NCBI GenBank assembly: GCA_905233375.1
Contig: CAJOEJ010000011.1
Span: 1 to 64,000 of the forward strand
Direction of reading: 5' to 3'
DNA from: Paludibacteraceae bacterium
Lineage (GTDB): Bacteria; Bacteroidota; Bacteroidia; Bacteroidales; Paludibacteraceae
DNA length: 64,000 nt
Each line of letters starts with the position of its first letter. Positions within the stretch are counted from its first letter, which is position 1. Made by a program: the position numbers and the translations under genes. The notes beneath the pieces are model-generated. The model did not search any database, was not told the DNA's origin, and saw only the letters and a list, made by a program, of their open reading frames with translations. This document shows, piece by piece, positions 17,169 through 26,132 of the stretch.

Positions 17169-19022
17169 TTATGCCAAATGTTTTTTCAGTTGTTCAATAA
17201 TCTCTTTGTTTCGTTGTCTCATCCATTGTTCATGAACGCCAATATCGTTTATGTCCCATCTGAACAGATCCGGAGTGAACCCTTTTTCCCCTTTCATATC
17301 CAATGATTTTTCATACAACGCGATTGTGTGATACGGCACGAAACTTCCTTTATTTCGCCGGGAGATGATAATGTTCCGTTTAACGATAAACGGGTTATTG
17401 CTGACAGCACTATTGTCTCCGCCGCCCAATAGTGCCATATTGCCCATTATGTGCTTCTTCTCGTCTATCTCGGAGTCGTACAGGAACGGGAGGTCATCCA
17501 CCGATATCGCCTCGCCATTGAGAAGTTTGGTTTCAATTTCCGTTCTTTTGCTTTGTTCTAATGACTCCGGCAGTTTTCCCAGCACATAGGATACCAGATT
17601 GTGAGGAATTTTGATGTCTCCTTTCGGGTTTTGCGGCGACAAATGCTCCAGCGTCCAATTCTCATGATCATACTGGTAAAAATCAAATTTCTCTTCCTGT
17701 TCCAGGAACACATTAAAGGACAACAACAAGTTTGTCAGTTTGCCAGAATTTTCCTTATAGCCATATTCTATTTGGGAATGCTCCAAGTCCGGAATAATCT
17801 CCAATACCCTTTTCGCCAGTTTCTTTTTTACCACGGCTCTGTCTTCCCATATAACCTCATCGGTCCAAGAGATATTGTATTGCTGCGATTTCGCAAAACG
17901 GACATATCCGAACAAGTTGTAGAAATCAATGTCTCCGTACCATATGTTATACAATGCCCGATACGCATGTTTGATCAGATTCAGCACATCGAACGCCGTT
18001 TTCTCATCGCGGATGATGCGGTTGAATTTATTGAAAAGTTCATACATCGACGGCTGAACATTCCGGCTTTGCGTGTCAAATGACTGACGATATTGCCGAA
18101 GAAGCGAATCTTCAATTTCACCGGAGGAGGTTTCTGCGCCTTCTATTTTCCGGAGTACCACTTCGAGCAGTTTTTCGATGCCGTCTGGATTCTCTTTCTT
18201 TTTTGTTGCGAAAAAGAAATGGGCTATTTCCGGCTGGGAAATCCATGCATTGATTTCATCCCATACCCGCCCCATGACCGTGCGTTGATCCAATATCTCC
18301 TTGTAAGACAAGGTGCGATTAAATGAAGTCGTCCGATTAACCGCTTTGGTCAGCAATAAGCCCTTTATCAGATACTGGTTGGTAAGAGGTACTTTGTTAT
18401 TATTCAGATTCTCAAAGACTTCCTCTGAATTGGTATTCTCATCCTCTATGTTGAAAATCAATTTGACGGAGTCCAACAAGTAATTGTAATAGGCTTCTAA
18501 TTTGCCTTTCTCCTCATCTTCCTCTAATAACTGCAGGAATTTATCTATCGTACGAACCGCTTTCACCATATAGTACTGATCCTGATGGCTGATTTTTTCA
18601 TCCTCATCTTCGGAATCAGGAATCTGCAGAGATGCGAATATATCTCCCTCATAGCGGAAATATTTAAGGCGGTTACGGCTGATATTCTCCAAATGGGAAT
18701 CCTTCTTTGCTATTCGTGAAAGCAACAAGGAAAGCGTTGTGAGGCGCTGCTGACCATCAATGACCTCAAGCACCTCGCTCTTGTCTTCCAATTTTAACTT
18801 TTTTACAGTGATGTATTGCAAAAAATACTCCGTAGTACCATACACAAATGCTTCGTATATATCTATAAGCATTTGAGGGACTTGGGCATAGGAAGAATTC
18901 GACTCCCACTTATAGCCCCGCTGGTAAGGAGCTATGTAGTAGAAAGACGCTTTATTGTCCGTTAAAGCTCCTTTAGCTCCCGCATTAAAAATCTGTTTGA
19001 TGGAATAAACAAGTTCGCTCAT
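17169..19022 (-). CDS. DUF262-DUF1524 (HNH nuclease) protein, GmrSD/SspE-like
   Basis: 617 aa. DUF262 motifs are 'APYQRGYKW' (about 31-39) and 'VIDGQQRLTTLSLLL' (88-102). The C-terminal third is DUF1524, with HNH motif 'TLEHLSPQNP' and the following 'HIMGNMALL...NSAVSNNPF..KR' pattern typical of the GmrD nuclease half. All visible active residues are present, so NTP-dependent cleavage of modified DNA is plausible. It is the first gene of a two-gene operon: promoter at 19060-19091, next gene after 2 bp, terminator at 14712-14736. Target modification is unknown. Confidence 0.85.
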   Translation of the reverse strand: MSELVYSIKQIFNAGAKGALTDNKASFYYIAPYQRGYKWESNSSYAQVPQMLIDIYEAFVYGTTEYFLQYITVKKLKLEDKSEVLEVIDGQQRLTTLSLLLSRIAKKDSHLENISRNRLKYFRYEGDIFASLQIPDSEDEDEKISHQDQYYMVKAVRTIDKFLQLLEEDEEKGKLEAYYNYLLDSVKLIFNIEDENTNSEEVFENLNNNKVPLTNQYLIKGLLLTKAVNRTTSFNRTLSYKEILDQRTVMGRVWDEINAWISQPEIAHFFFATKKKENPDGIEKLLEVVLRKIEGAETSSGEIEDSLLRQYRQSFDTQSRNVQPSMYELFNKFNRIIRDEKTAFDVLNLIKHAYRALYNIWYGDIDFYNLFGYVRFAKSQQYNISWTDEVIWEDRAVVKKKLAKRVLEIIPDLEHSQIEYGYKENSGKLTNLLLSFNVFLEQEEKFDFYQYDHENWTLEHLSPQNPKGDIKIPHNLVSYVLGKLPESLEQSKRTEIETKLLNGEAISVDDLPFLYDSEIDEKKHIMGNMALLGGGDNSAVSNNPFIVKRNIIISRRNKGSFVPYHTIALYEKSLDMKGEKGFTPDLFRWDINDIGVHEQWMRQRNKEIIEQLKKHLA

Positions 19023-19059
19023 AGCATGCCTCGATTTCGTTTATTTGTTTTTGTGAGTG

Positions 19060-19091
19060 CAAAGGTACTAATATTTTTCGATATACGCAAA
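19060..19091 (-). promoter_or_regulatory. Promoter of the DUF262 operon
   Basis: Minus strand shows TTTGC, spacer, then TACCTTTG, about 40 nt before the ATG at 19022. Confidence 0.85.
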
Positions 19092-19138
19092 TATTTAAGT
19101 GATTTTTGTCCGAAATAGCTGAAAATGGGACAAAAAAA

Positions 19139-19157
19139 GGTGAGGCAATGCCCCACC
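19139..19157 (-). terminator. Terminator of the GGGTGGGGC family
   Basis: Minus strand reads ATCAGGGTGGGGC, a 3-nt loop, GCCTCACC and seven T. It lies directly after the stop of the secreted WG-repeat-like gene. Confidence 0.85.
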
Positions 19158-19167
19158 CTGATGTCGG

Positions 19168-19782
19168 TTAATCGATATACGTTACATACGAGCCGCGGAC
19201 ACATTTCCAACTGCCGTTGTCAAGGAGCGTGACGGAGTCGCCATAGACGCCATCGATCTTGTCGCCGTTGCTATCGACAGCATACCAGTACGTGCCTTGT
19301 TTGATCAGAAAACAGCCGTTTCGGAAGATATAAGGGGCTTCGTAAGAATAACAATCCACTTTACGACCGGAACAATGGTAGATGTCCCAATAGCCGGAAT
19401 TGCGTTGAACGGTCACGTAGCCCCATGGATAATAATACATCTCCTTGCCATATATGCCGTCCACAAGTTCCCCGTCTTCGTCGGCGAGATACCATGTATT
19501 GCCTCGTCTGACGCGATAATAGCCGTTGTATAGCAAGTTGATCTCATTCCCGTATAAGATGGAACTGTTATTGCGGTAGATATAGACCGTGTGACCGGAT
19601 GTCTTGACAAAACAACCGTTCCAAAGGTCCTGGAAATTATCGGTACAAGCCACAGATTTGCGGGTCGTCATTTCATAGCCGGTATCCTCAAACCACAAGT
19701 CATACTTGTCGGAAACAAGGTATTGTGCCTGCATGGTGATGCAAGCTGTCAACGCAACGATAAAGGAGCCAAACCGTTTCAT
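19168..19782 (-). CDS. Secreted protein with WG-like repeats
   Basis: The ATG at 19782 places a classical signal peptide at the N-terminus ('MKRFGSFIVALTACITMQAQ'), cleaved after AQA-like residues. The mature 185 aa contain repeated 'Y.V..G..WY..D.dG...DGIYG' units, for example 'NTWYLADEDGELVDGIYG' and 'TYWYAVDSNGDKIDGVYG', related to WG/KWG beta repeats. The 20 residues before this start in the track lack sense as a secreted N-terminus. It is probably periplasmic or surface-located. Function unknown. It stands alone between two defence-type operons. Confidence 0.75.
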   Translation of the reverse strand: MKRFGSFIVALTACITMQAQYLVSDKYDLWFEDTGYEMTTRKSVACTDNFQDLWNGCFVKTSGHTVYIYRNNSSILYGNEINLLYNGYYRVRRGNTWYLADEDGELVDGIYGKEMYYYPWGYVTVQRNSGYWDIYHCSGRKVDCYSYEAPYIFRNGCFLIKQGTYWYAVDSNGDKIDGVYGDSVTLLDNGSWKCVRGSYVTYID

Positions 19783-19905
19783 AAGCCTGTGTTTTGTTCG
19801 TTCAACAATCCGTTTTCCTTCTATGAACAATTTCCGTGCCAAGGCGGTGTACAGCTAAAATAATTGGCGCTTGGTGATATAATTTTATAAAAATTGCATT
19901 CTTTC

Positions 19906-19936
19906 TTGCACAATTGACAGATTTTTTGTAAATTTG
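19906..19936 (+). promoter_or_regulatory. Promoter of the RhuM-Fic gene
   Basis: TTGCAC, spacer, TAAATTTG, about 20 nt before the ATG at 19956. Confidence 0.85.
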
Positions 19937-19955
19937 CAGCAAAATTACAACACCT

Positions 19956-20942
19956 ATGGAAGATACAATCTATAACGCCTCTAAATCAGGCATCGAGATA
20001 TATGTGGCGCCGGATAATAGCATTCAACTGCAAGTCAAGTTGGATCAAGATACTGTGTGGTTAACAGCCAATCAGATGGCGCTGCTTTTTGACAAAGAAG
20101 AGTCAAATATTCGTCGCCATATAATTAATATTTTTAAAGAAGGTGAATTGCCCCGGGAGAATAACGTGCATTTTTTACACGTTAATGGAGTCAAGAAGCC
20201 TGTGCCTTTTTATCCACTCGATGTGATCATCTCTGTTGGATATCGTGTGCATAGTCAGCGCGGCGTACAATTCCGTCAATGGGCGAACAAGGTACTCAAA
20301 GAGTATCTTGTTAAGGGATACGCGGTACGTACGAACATGCAGCTTCAGCAATATGAGGAACTCAAACAATTGGTCGGTGTGTTGCAACACACTATGCAGA
20401 CAGAGGCTTTGACGACCAACGAGGCACGAGATCTTGTCAACGTGGTCACCGACTACACGTACGCGCTCGATACATTAGATGATTACGACTACCAGCGTTT
20501 GGCGATAAGCGATACGGAAGGTACAGAACGTTTCCATGCGACCTTTGAAAACGCTATGGAGGCGATCCATTCGCTCAAAGAGAAATTTGGCGAGAGTTGG
20601 CTTTTTGGCAACGAGAAAGATGATTCGTTCAAAAGCAGTATAGGTCAGATATACCAAACTTTTGGAGGACAAGAACTCTATCCGAGTGTGGAAGAGAAAG
20701 CCGCGATGTTGCTATACTTGGTAACGAAAAACCACTCGTTCTCCGACGGTAACAAACGTATTGCTGCTACCTTGTTCTTGTGGTTCATGGATCGAAATGG
20801 CATCCTTTATACACCCGAAGGAAACAAGCGTATAGCGGACAATACGCTTGTCGCTCTCACATTGATGATTGCCGAGAGCCGCACAGAAGAGAAAGACATC
20901 ATGGTCAAAGTAGTGGTTAACTTGATTAACAAGAAAAACTAA
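19956..20942 (+). CDS. RhuM-Fic/DOC family protein
   Basis: 328 aa. The N-terminal part (about 10-125) is the RhuM virulence-protein domain, with 'VWLTANQMALLFDKEESNIRRHI' acting like a DNA-binding region and 'PLDVIISVGYRVHSQRGVQFRQWA'. The C-terminal part (about 190-320) is a Fic/DOC domain with motif H260-'SFSDGNKRIA', close to HxFx(D/E)GNKR, so AMP- or phosphate-transfer activity is possible. Such proteins occur with restriction and toxin-antitoxin loci. Its stop TAA overlaps the ATG of a 28-codon remnant. An inhibitory antitoxin gene is not evident. Confidence 0.85.
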   Translation: MEDTIYNASKSGIEIYVAPDNSIQLQVKLDQDTVWLTANQMALLFDKEESNIRRHIINIFKEGELPRENNVHFLHVNGVKKPVPFYPLDVIISVGYRVHSQRGVQFRQWANKVLKEYLVKGYAVRTNMQLQQYEELKQLVGVLQHTMQTEALTTNEARDLVNVVTDYTYALDTLDDYDYQRLAISDTEGTERFHATFENAMEAIHSLKEKFGESWLFGNEKDDSFKSSIGQIYQTFGGQELYPSVEEKAAMLLYLVTKNHSFSDGNKRIAATLFLWFMDRNGILYTPEGNKRIADNTLVALTLMIAESRTEEKDIMVKVVVNLINKKN

Positions 20943-21028
20943 TGGAGCATCTCAAACAAATAGTCATCCAACAAATCGGACGGACATTAGAGTCTCCGGC
21001 GGATTTCGAGTATCTGAGTGAGCACTGA
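20942..21028 (+). pseudogene. 5' remnant of an HTH-type gene
   Basis: A 28-codon ORF starts in a TAATG overlap with the RhuM-Fic gene and reads 'MEHLKQIVIQQIGRTLESPA' and ends 'DFEYLSEH'. I recall this as the opening of Bacteroidota regulators that go on to 'LSPTTLKRLWGY'. Here it stops after the first 28 residues, and a -7 box (TAAATTTG, 21038-21045) follows without a good upstream box. It is probably a truncated partner gene. Confidence 0.45.
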
Positions 21029-21075
21029 TATACTTTGTAAATTTGCAGCCGAGCACAGAAACGTGATAATCGACC

Positions 21076-22284
21076 ATGCTACAACTGAAAGGAAAATATT
21101 GCAAAGACTGCATCGTTTATACGGATCATATAGAGCAGGATGCATTGTCCATGCTGTATCATTTTCTGGATCATCCTATGTTCGATGGCGCAAAAATCCG
21201 TATCATGCCGGATGTGCATGCCGGGAAGGATATTGTTGTCGGTTTTACCATGCCGTTTGCCGATCATGTCAATCCGGATCATGTAGGGGGCGATATCGGC
21301 TGTTCCGTATCCACGGTGATAACAGATCTGCCGATTTGTCCGGAAGACTACCCGCAAATAGAAAAGACCATTCGGGAGAAGGTGAAATTCGGTATGACCA
21401 TTCATCCACATTCTGTCTATGCGCAAGCGGACTTATTCCGCCATCTGCAAGTACGCTTACAGGAAGCGCAGCTACAATGGCTCGGGATGGTGAATGATGC
21501 GGATGTGTCCGAACGAGGTATCACAGCGATGCTGAGACGGATAGAACAAAGCGAACATATGTTCTATCATAGCATAGGAACGGTAGGCGGAGGAAACCAT
21601 TTTGTCGAGGTCGGTGTGACGCCTGACGGAAACTATGCCTTTACCGCCCATTGCGGAAGCCGTAATCTCGGTCAAATGGTATGGAAATACTGGAAACGGA
21701 TTGCCAAGCTACAGGAAGGAGCGATAAGCGGTTTTCTGACAGGGGAAAACATGAGAGGATATATCACGGATATGGTAATCGCCCAAGCGTACGCGGAATT
21801 TAATCATATGGTAATCAACCGGTTGGTCATGGATGCCATATGCGCTGTAAGCGGAAAGCAAGCCAATATCATCGATCGCATATACACGACCCATAACTAC
21901 ATCGATTTCTCCATGAGAATGATCCGGAAGGGCGCAGTTGCTGCTCCCGCAGGGAAGAAACTGGTTATTCCGTTTAATATGCGCGACGGATTAATCGTGG
22001 CGCGAGGGAAAGGCAATGCCGAATGGAACTGCTCGGCTCCGCATGGCGCAGGACGGCTGTTGTCGCGTACGGAAGCCAAAGAACAGATTGATTTGGATGA
22101 ATACCAGGAAGCAATGAAGGGTGTTTATTCCACGTCTGTCGGATCCGGCACGATCGATGAGAGCCCGATGGCATATAAAGATACGCAGGAGATACTGGCA
22201 CTAATCGGCGATACCGTGGATGTGGAGTATTTCATCCGACCTGTTATCAATATGAAAGCAATCAATCTTTCTTCCGACTCTTAA
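21076..22284 (+). CDS. rtcB: RtcB-family RNA ligase
   Basis: 402 aa. RtcB joins 2',3'-cyclic phosphate (or 3'-phosphate) and 5'-OH RNA ends using GTP and manganese. Visible motifs: 'MPDVHAG' (about 44-50), 'GGDIGC' with the metal Cys76, 'GGGNHF' (171-176), 'HCGSRNLG' (192-199) and 'SAPHGAGR' with the guanylated His323. All active-site residues are therefore present. At about 400 aa it belongs to the short RtcB type common in bacteria. Only an isolated -7-like box lies 30 bp upstream. It stands beside defence-type genes, which suggests repair of RNA cut by toxins, but that link is an inference. Confidence 0.92.
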   Translation: MLQLKGKYCKDCIVYTDHIEQDALSMLYHFLDHPMFDGAKIRIMPDVHAGKDIVVGFTMPFADHVNPDHVGGDIGCSVSTVITDLPICPEDYPQIEKTIREKVKFGMTIHPHSVYAQADLFRHLQVRLQEAQLQWLGMVNDADVSERGITAMLRRIEQSEHMFYHSIGTVGGGNHFVEVGVTPDGNYAFTAHCGSRNLGQMVWKYWKRIAKLQEGAISGFLTGENMRGYITDMVIAQAYAEFNHMVINRLVMDAICAVSGKQANIIDRIYTTHNYIDFSMRMIRKGAVAAPAGKKLVIPFNMRDGLIVARGKGNAEWNCSAPHGAGRLLSRTEAKEQIDLDEYQEAMKGVYSTSVGSGTIDESPMAYKDTQEILALIGDTVDVEYFIRPVINMKAINLSSDS

Positions 22285-22317
22285 AGCAGATACACACGCC
22301 GGATGGGTACGTATTAC

Positions 22318-22345
22318 TAAAAAAGAGCACTCGAGTGCTCTCTTC
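22318..22345. terminator. Shared terminator between rtcB and fabD
   Basis: GAGCACTCGAGTGCTC is a perfect 16-bp palindrome with A-run on the left and T-rich sequence on the right, so it can end both converging genes. The minus-strand T-run is the better one. Confidence 0.75.
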
Positions 22346-22346
22346 A

Positions 22347-23240
22347 TTAGCCGACTTGGACATCGGGGTTGATCTTGCGGATGAGACCTTTGAGGACATC
22401 TCCCGGACCAAACTCATAAAACTCATGGGCTCCGTCTTCAATCATCTGTTGCACCGATTGCGTCCAACGGACAGGAGCAGTGAGTTGCTTGAGGAGGTTC
22501 GTACGGATAATCTCCGGATCTGTTTCTGCTTTCGCTGATACGTTCTGATAGACCGGGCAGAAGGGTTTTCTGAACTCGGTCTTGAGGATGGCGGCTTCGA
22601 GTGCTTCGGCGGCAGGTTGCATGAGCGGCGAGTGGAAAGCACCGCCGACAGGCAGACGCAGCGCACGGCGGGCTCCTGCTTCTTTCATCGCCACACAAGC
22701 TGTCTCAACGGCTTCTATGTCACCGGAAATAACCACTTGTCCCGGGCAGTTGAAATTGGCTGCGACTACAAGCCTACCCCCTACCCCTCCCTGAAGGGAA
22801 GGGAGATTTGCGCAAACTTCTTCAACCTTTTCGTCGGGAAGACTCAGCACCGCCGCCATCGTGCCCGGATTCTGCTCGCAAGCGGCTTGCATGGCTTGTG
22901 CGCGTGCAGAGACTAAAAGGAGTGCATCTTCAAAGCGAAGGGCGCCGCATGCGACCAAAGCACTGAATTCGCCAAGACTATGACCCGCCACCATATCCGG
23001 TGTCTCTATCGTCATCAGACGCTGGGCAACAACCGAATGCAGAAAGACGGCAGGCTGCGTGACCTTGGTTTGTTTCAGATCCTCTGCCGTTCCGTTGAAC
23101 ATGACATCGGTCAGCGAAAAGCCAAGCAGCCTATCGGCTGCCTGACACATTTCGCGGGCTTCTGCATGTGCATCATACAAGTCTTTGCACATGCCCGGGA
23201 ACTGACTACCCTGCCCCGGAAAAACAAATGCTTTCGACAT
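22347..23240 (-). CDS. fabD: Malonyl-CoA:ACP transacylase
   Basis: FabD moves malonyl from CoA to acyl carrier protein in fatty acid synthesis. The 297 aa contain 'FPGQGSQ' (oxyanion region, about 7-13), nucleophile Ser88 in 'GHSLGE' and catalytic His203 in 'GAFHSP'. Residues about 145-156 ('NLPSLQGGVGGR') are an insert relative to other FabD proteins and are encoded by a G-rich palindromic repeat. Flanking conserved sequence ('VAANFNCPGQVVISG') continues in frame. It starts 3 bp after the V-ATPase K gene and may be cotranscribed with that operon. Confidence 0.96.
   Translation of the reverse strand: MSKAFVFPGQGSQFPGMCKDLYDAHAEAREMCQAADRLLGFSLTDVMFNGTAEDLKQTKVTQPAVFLHSVVAQRLMTIETPDMVAGHSLGEFSALVACGALRFEDALLLVSARAQAMQAACEQNPGTMAAVLSLPDEKVEEVCANLPSLQGGVGGRLVVAANFNCPGQVVISGDIEAVETACVAMKEAGARRALRLPVGGAFHSPLMQPAAEALEAAILKTEFRKPFCPVYQNVSAKAETDPEIIRTNLLKQLTAPVRWTQSVQQMIEDGAHEFYEFGPGDVLKGLIRKINPDVQVG
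22769..22813. repeat. G-rich palindromic repeat inside fabD
   Basis: Minus strand reads CTCCCTTCCCTTCAGGGA followed by GGGGTAGGGGGTAGG. It resembles the insert in recQ at 33509-33541 and encodes the extra residues PSLQGGVGG. Confidence 0.75.
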
Positions 23241-23243
23241 AAT

Positions 23244-23743
<500 letters not shown>

Positions 23744-23745
23744 AT

Positions 23746-25512
23746 TTATTTCCTAAACGGCGTATAGAGTTTACCGCTTCCTTCGTAGCCGGCATTCTTG
23801 AAATACTCCACGAACGAGAGACGCAGCGGGTGAACGAATGCCCCCAGACAAGCCATCAGCAGATTGAGCACGTGACCGAAAATGACGATAAGGATGAATC
23901 CGATCCATGTACCGATATTCGGGTTCTCTCCAAGCACCTGCGTACCTAACTGGTTGAAAGCGGCTCCTAACATACCACCTGCCAAGCCAAGGGCATAGAG
24001 ACGGATATAGGAGAGTACGTCACCCAGCAGACCTGTTGCCATGCCATAGGTATCCCATAGACCAGCGCCTATGTTAATCAGTGGGTTACGTCCCGGAGTA
24101 TTGAAGATGAAGATACCCAATGCGGATACAGCTCCGATGCCGATAAGCGTCCATTTGACGATTTCGGTCGGCAAGGAAAGGGTCATCGCCAGGATAGCCG
24201 TGCATATGCCGCCAACGATGAGCAGCAACCAGCCCCATGTGGAAACGGTCGCTTTGAAACCGTCGCGCTGGGTATAAGAGATGGCTTTGATGGTCATGGC
24301 GAGGATGATATGAACCACACCGATGATGAGGGCTAATACCATCATCACGTCGTATTCTCCGATCTTGCCGTTTTCGCCTAAGTTGTTGAACATGATTGCT
24401 TTAGCGCTCTCGGGGAACCACTCGGCACGATAGATGTCCACGCCGAAGAAAGTGCCCATGAGATAGCCGATGATGGTCGATCCGACACCCAGTGCCATAA
24501 TGATGCCACCAAGTCCGTCGAACATCTCTATCTTCAGTTTGCCTTTGTAAATGAGGTATCCGATAAGCGTAAGCATCAATCCGTAGCCGCAATCTCCGAT
24601 ACAGAGAGCGAAGAAGAGCAGGAAACACGGACCAAGAATAGGCGTCGGATCAAACTCATGGTAGTTCGGCCATCCGTACATGCCGGTGAGGGGCTCGAAC
24701 AGCTTGACGAACCAGTTGTTACGAAGCTGGATCGGGGTCGCATCTTCCTCTGTCGGATCGGTCTCCTCGTAATAGACCTGCGCGGAATTCAGCATCGCGT
24801 TCAGTTCCGCCTCTTTGTCTATCGGACAGAAACCTTCAAAAAGACAAAGTGCGCCTTCCGCAAGCTTGTCCGTTGACAGATTAACTCGCTGCCAATCAAT
24901 ATTTTGACGTGCTTCAACAAGTTGCTGTTTGAGGTGGTTCAAGTTCGCTATTTGCCATGCTTCGATACGGGCGTTGGCAGCTGCGAGCAAGCCTCTCAGG
25001 TGCTCCGCCTCTTGCAACCATTGCGCCTCCGATTTCTCCGGGACAGGCAACAATGTAGCGTAGTTTTCGATATCTACGGAATCTGCGGAATCTACGGTAA
25101 CAAAGTACGTCTTTCCGTCCACTTCGTTCACTTTTATACCCCACTCTGCGTTGAACGCGGAACTGGTACAAACATAGAAACGGAGCGTGTAACCTGCATC
25201 TTTAAGCGCCTGAATACGTGCCGGTTCAAACTCACCCCACACAGCGGCTTGTGAAGCGGCATGTTTGGCTTCTTCGATACTTTGTTCGATGTTGGAACGT
25301 TCCTGAAGCAGTTGATCCGGAGCTCCTTGCGCAATGAGACGACGCAGTTCATCCTCGTGCTGTAGAGCGGCTTGCAGCGCCTCGTCATTCTCGATAAGAC
25401 CCGCTGCTTTCTGCGTAATATGCACTACGCCAAGGTCCCGCAACTGCTGCAAGAAAGGCTCGTAGTCACGATGGAACACCAGAAAGGTGTATTTTTTCAT
25501 TTGTGTGATCAT
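23746..25512 (-). CDS. ntpI: V-type ATP synthase subunit I
   Basis: 588 aa. The N-terminal half (about 1-300) is soluble and coiled-coil-rich (the stator arm); the C-terminal half has about seven membrane helices, including 'LGDVLSYIRLYALGLAGGML', the signature that carries the essential arginine of the ion half-channel. It is short but within the range of bacterial I subunits. Its ATG overlaps the stop of the D gene (ATGA), so translation is probably coupled. A 9-bp repeat run encodes 'DSADSVD' in the soluble half, at 25072-25098. Confidence 0.93.
   Translation of the reverse strand: MITQMKKYTFLVFHRDYEPFLQQLRDLGVVHITQKAAGLIENDEALQAALQHEDELRRLIAQGAPDQLLQERSNIEQSIEEAKHAASQAAVWGEFEPARIQALKDAGYTLRFYVCTSSAFNAEWGIKVNEVDGKTYFVTVDSADSVDIENYATLLPVPEKSEAQWLQEAEHLRGLLAAANARIEAWQIANLNHLKQQLVEARQNIDWQRVNLSTDKLAEGALCLFEGFCPIDKEAELNAMLNSAQVYYEETDPTEEDATPIQLRNNWFVKLFEPLTGMYGWPNYHEFDPTPILGPCFLLFFALCIGDCGYGLMLTLIGYLIYKGKLKIEMFDGLGGIIMALGVGSTIIGYLMGTFFGVDIYRAEWFPESAKAIMFNNLGENGKIGEYDVMMVLALIIGVVHIILAMTIKAISYTQRDGFKATVSTWGWLLLIVGGICTAILAMTLSLPTEIVKWTLIGIGAVSALGIFIFNTPGRNPLINIGAGLWDTYGMATGLLGDVLSYIRLYALGLAGGMLGAAFNQLGTQVLGENPNIGTWIGFILIVIFGHVLNLLMACLGAFVHPLRLSFVEYFKNAGYEGSGKLYTPFRK
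25072..25098. repeat. 9-bp repeat run inside ntpI
   Basis: ATCTACGGA, ATCTGCGGA, ATCTACGGT: three 9-bp units in frame, encoding D-S-A-D-S-V-D. They match the intergenic CTACGTAAA family. Confidence 0.7.
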
Positions 25513-26129
25513 GCTTGCCCCCTTTCTTCCGCTTCACGCGCTTCTTTCTCGCGTTTGGATTTCACGATCTTCTGGCTCGACTTGGAGAGGTTCTCTTCAT
25601 CCTCCATGAATCGTTTGATTTTACGGATAGCATCCTGATAACCTGGGATTTGCACTTTCTCAAAGAGGTTCACTTTCTGCGTCGTTTTCTTACGCGAATA
25701 CTCAAGCAGTTCCACTTTGCGGCGGACAAACTCCTGACGGATACCTACATCGGCAATTGCTTTGAGTTGCTCAAATCCATCGGCAAACCATTTGGGGCTG
25801 GAGAAGAGCGAAAACTCTTTCGTCGAATAAACCACCTCCTCCAACACAGGCACGCGTACGCCCGCAATCTTTTTGATTGTCATGCGTACGGCATCCACGT
25901 GAATGAGGGAAGTGTCAAATTCGCCCCAAAGCGCAATCATCTGGTCGTAATCCTTGATGCGCTGCTCCACTTCGCGGTCAAGTTCTTCAAGCTCCTGCTT
26001 GGCTCGCTTGACCTCCAAACGGAGTGCCGTTTCCTTGCTTTGAAGCGTTGGAAGCGTGCGTTGGCGCATCTTCAAGTCCTTTTCCAGACTCTGTAGCGAT
26101 GTTTTATTAAACTGATATGTGATAGCCAT
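25509..26129 (-). CDS. ntpD: V-type ATP synthase subunit D
   Basis: 206 aa, almost entirely helical with long heptad-like N- and C-terminal helices, as expected for the central rotor shaft that couples the A3B3 head to the K ring. The N-terminal 'QFNKTSLQSLEKDLKMRQRT' resembles the family start. It lies 3 bp after the B gene and overlaps the I gene by 4 bp. Confidence 0.92.
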   Translation of the reverse strand: MAITYQFNKTSLQSLEKDLKMRQRTLPTLQSKETALRLEVKRAKQELEELDREVEQRIKDYDQMIALWGEFDTSLIHVDAVRMTIKKIAGVRVPVLEEVVYSTKEFSLFSSPKWFADGFEQLKAIADVGIRQEFVRRKVELLEYSRKKTTQKVNLFEKVQIPGYQDAIRKIKRFMEDEENLSKSSQKIVKSKREKEAREAEERGQA

Positions 26130-26132
26130 AAT

